From: VBDM01 sp035499735
GTDB lineage: Bacteria > Pseudomonadota > Gammaproteobacteria > Burkholderiales > SG8-39
DNA length: 64,000 bases
Direction of reading: 5' to 3'
Assembly: GCA_035499735.1 (NCBI GenBank)
Contig: DATJYC010000019.1
Span: forward strand, 21,355 to 85,354
The notes beneath the pieces are model-generated. The model had not been told where the DNA came from. It did not search any database and saw only the letters and a program-made list of their open reading frames with translations. A program made the position numbers and the translations under genes. Numbering within the stretch: the first letter of the stretch is position 1; the number at the start of each line of letters is the position of its first letter. This document shows positions 63,838-64,000 of this stretch, one piece after another.

Positions 63838-64000
63838 TCACATGAGGCTGCTCGACAGGATCGTCGCTTTCTTCTCCTCGTACTCCTGCTTCTGGATCTC
63901 GCCCTTGGCATAGCGTTCGTTGAGAATCTGCAGAGCCGAGTAGATCGGGTCGCCCCAAGGCGGGCGCCCCGTCCCCATGTGAAAAGGCATCCAATGGTGC
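63838..64000 (-). CDS. SHOCT-domain protein, C-terminal fragment (5' end outside window)
   Basis: About 54 residues are visible on the - strand, ending at the TGA at 63840-63838. After a Met/His/Gly/Pro-rich stretch (HHWMPFHMGTGRPPWGDP), the last 35 residues (YSALQILNERYAKGEIQKQ, EYEEKKATIL) match the short C-terminal SHOCT helix-turn-helix module. It is often the tail of small membrane proteins. It lies 9 bp upstream of the DsrE gene, probably in one operon. Confidence 0.75.
   Translation of the reverse strand, partial: HHWMPFHMGTGRPPWGDPIYSALQILNERYAKGEIQKQEYEEKKATILSSSLM

Noticed and set aside
1..64000. Search for CRISPR arrays, insertion sequences, prophage genes, tRNA and rRNA.
   Set aside because: No regularly spaced repeats, transposase or phage genes, clover-leaf or rRNA sequences were recognised by eye; the region reads as native chromosome.

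Overview
The window is a very GC-rich, densely packed chromosomal segment. It most likely comes from a facultatively anaerobic betaproteobacterium (Burkholderiales/Rhodocyclales-like). The reasons are a Bug/TctC-type solute receptor, a narK1-narK2-narGHJI-ppiC operon, hemN and an oxygen-sensing two-component pair next to fnr, a BCAM0308-family protein, and PHA synthesis. Taxonomy is inference. There are about 63 protein-coding genes, two of them cut by the window edges. I saw no tRNA, rRNA, CRISPR array, insertion sequence or prophage. No gene-free stretch exceeds 300 bp. The two longest are 18113-18362, which holds one FNR-like box, and 56008-56241, which holds a candidate small RNA.

Layout. 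(1) 1-5708, + strand: a catabolic operon of xanthine-dehydrogenase-type hydroxylase, ACMSD-like amidohydrolase, Bug receptor, UbiD-type decarboxylase and epimerase. (2) 5715-11818: anaerobic-switch genes: hemerythrin, a DsbD-like membrane protein, hemN, a PAS histidine kinase with LuxR-type regulator, a lone receiver protein and fnr. (3) 11828-15363: a MacAB-like export operon. (4) 15407-22273: acyl-CoA synthetase/GNAT fusion, then UspA, ribosome hibernation factor, NMD3-like protein and Mg-type P-ATPase. (5) 22357-26161: desaturase, flavodoxin-fold reductase, SirB2, NnrS and a cytochrome c lipoprotein. (6) 38795 down to 26173, - strand: a 13-gene tightly overlapping operon, hypCABDFE, protease, HupH-like protein, hynS-isp1-isp2-hynL (Isp-type, group 1e-like [NiFe] hydrogenase) and an octaheme cytochrome c. 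(7) 48675 down to 38929: narK1K2GHJI-ppiC. (8) 59228 down to 48789: Lon-like protease, Usp-like protein, CBS protein, GroEL, a small acidic protein, an HhH protein, PHA synthase, phasin and an FAD oxidoreductase. (9) 59358-61238: Hsp20 and nicotinate phosphoribosyltransferase. (10) 61340-64000: chromate transporter, SnoaL-like protein, PadR regulator, DsrE protein and a SHOCT-domain fragment.

What ties it together is a repeated 14-bp FNR-type palindrome, TTGAT-N4-ATCAA or a close variant. I found it 12 times, each in front of an operon. In almost every case a -10-like hexamer starts about 22 bp beyond it. An FNR protein with the expected cysteines and recognition residues is encoded at 11033-11818. 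The picture is a contiguous anaerobic respiration and survival island. Nitrate and hydrogen respiration, NO handling and oxygen-independent heme synthesis sit beside stress, ribosome-hibernation, chaperone, storage-polymer and NAD-salvage genes. The gene content parallels the mycobacterial DosR dormancy regulon.

The points most worth checking are: the octaheme cytochrome translationally coupled to an Isp-type hydrogenase; six FNR-box genes whose start codon coincides with the predicted transcription start (leaderless mRNAs); a candidate FNR-activated sRNA at 56040-56178; and an NMD3-like protein coupled to a ribosome hibernation factor.
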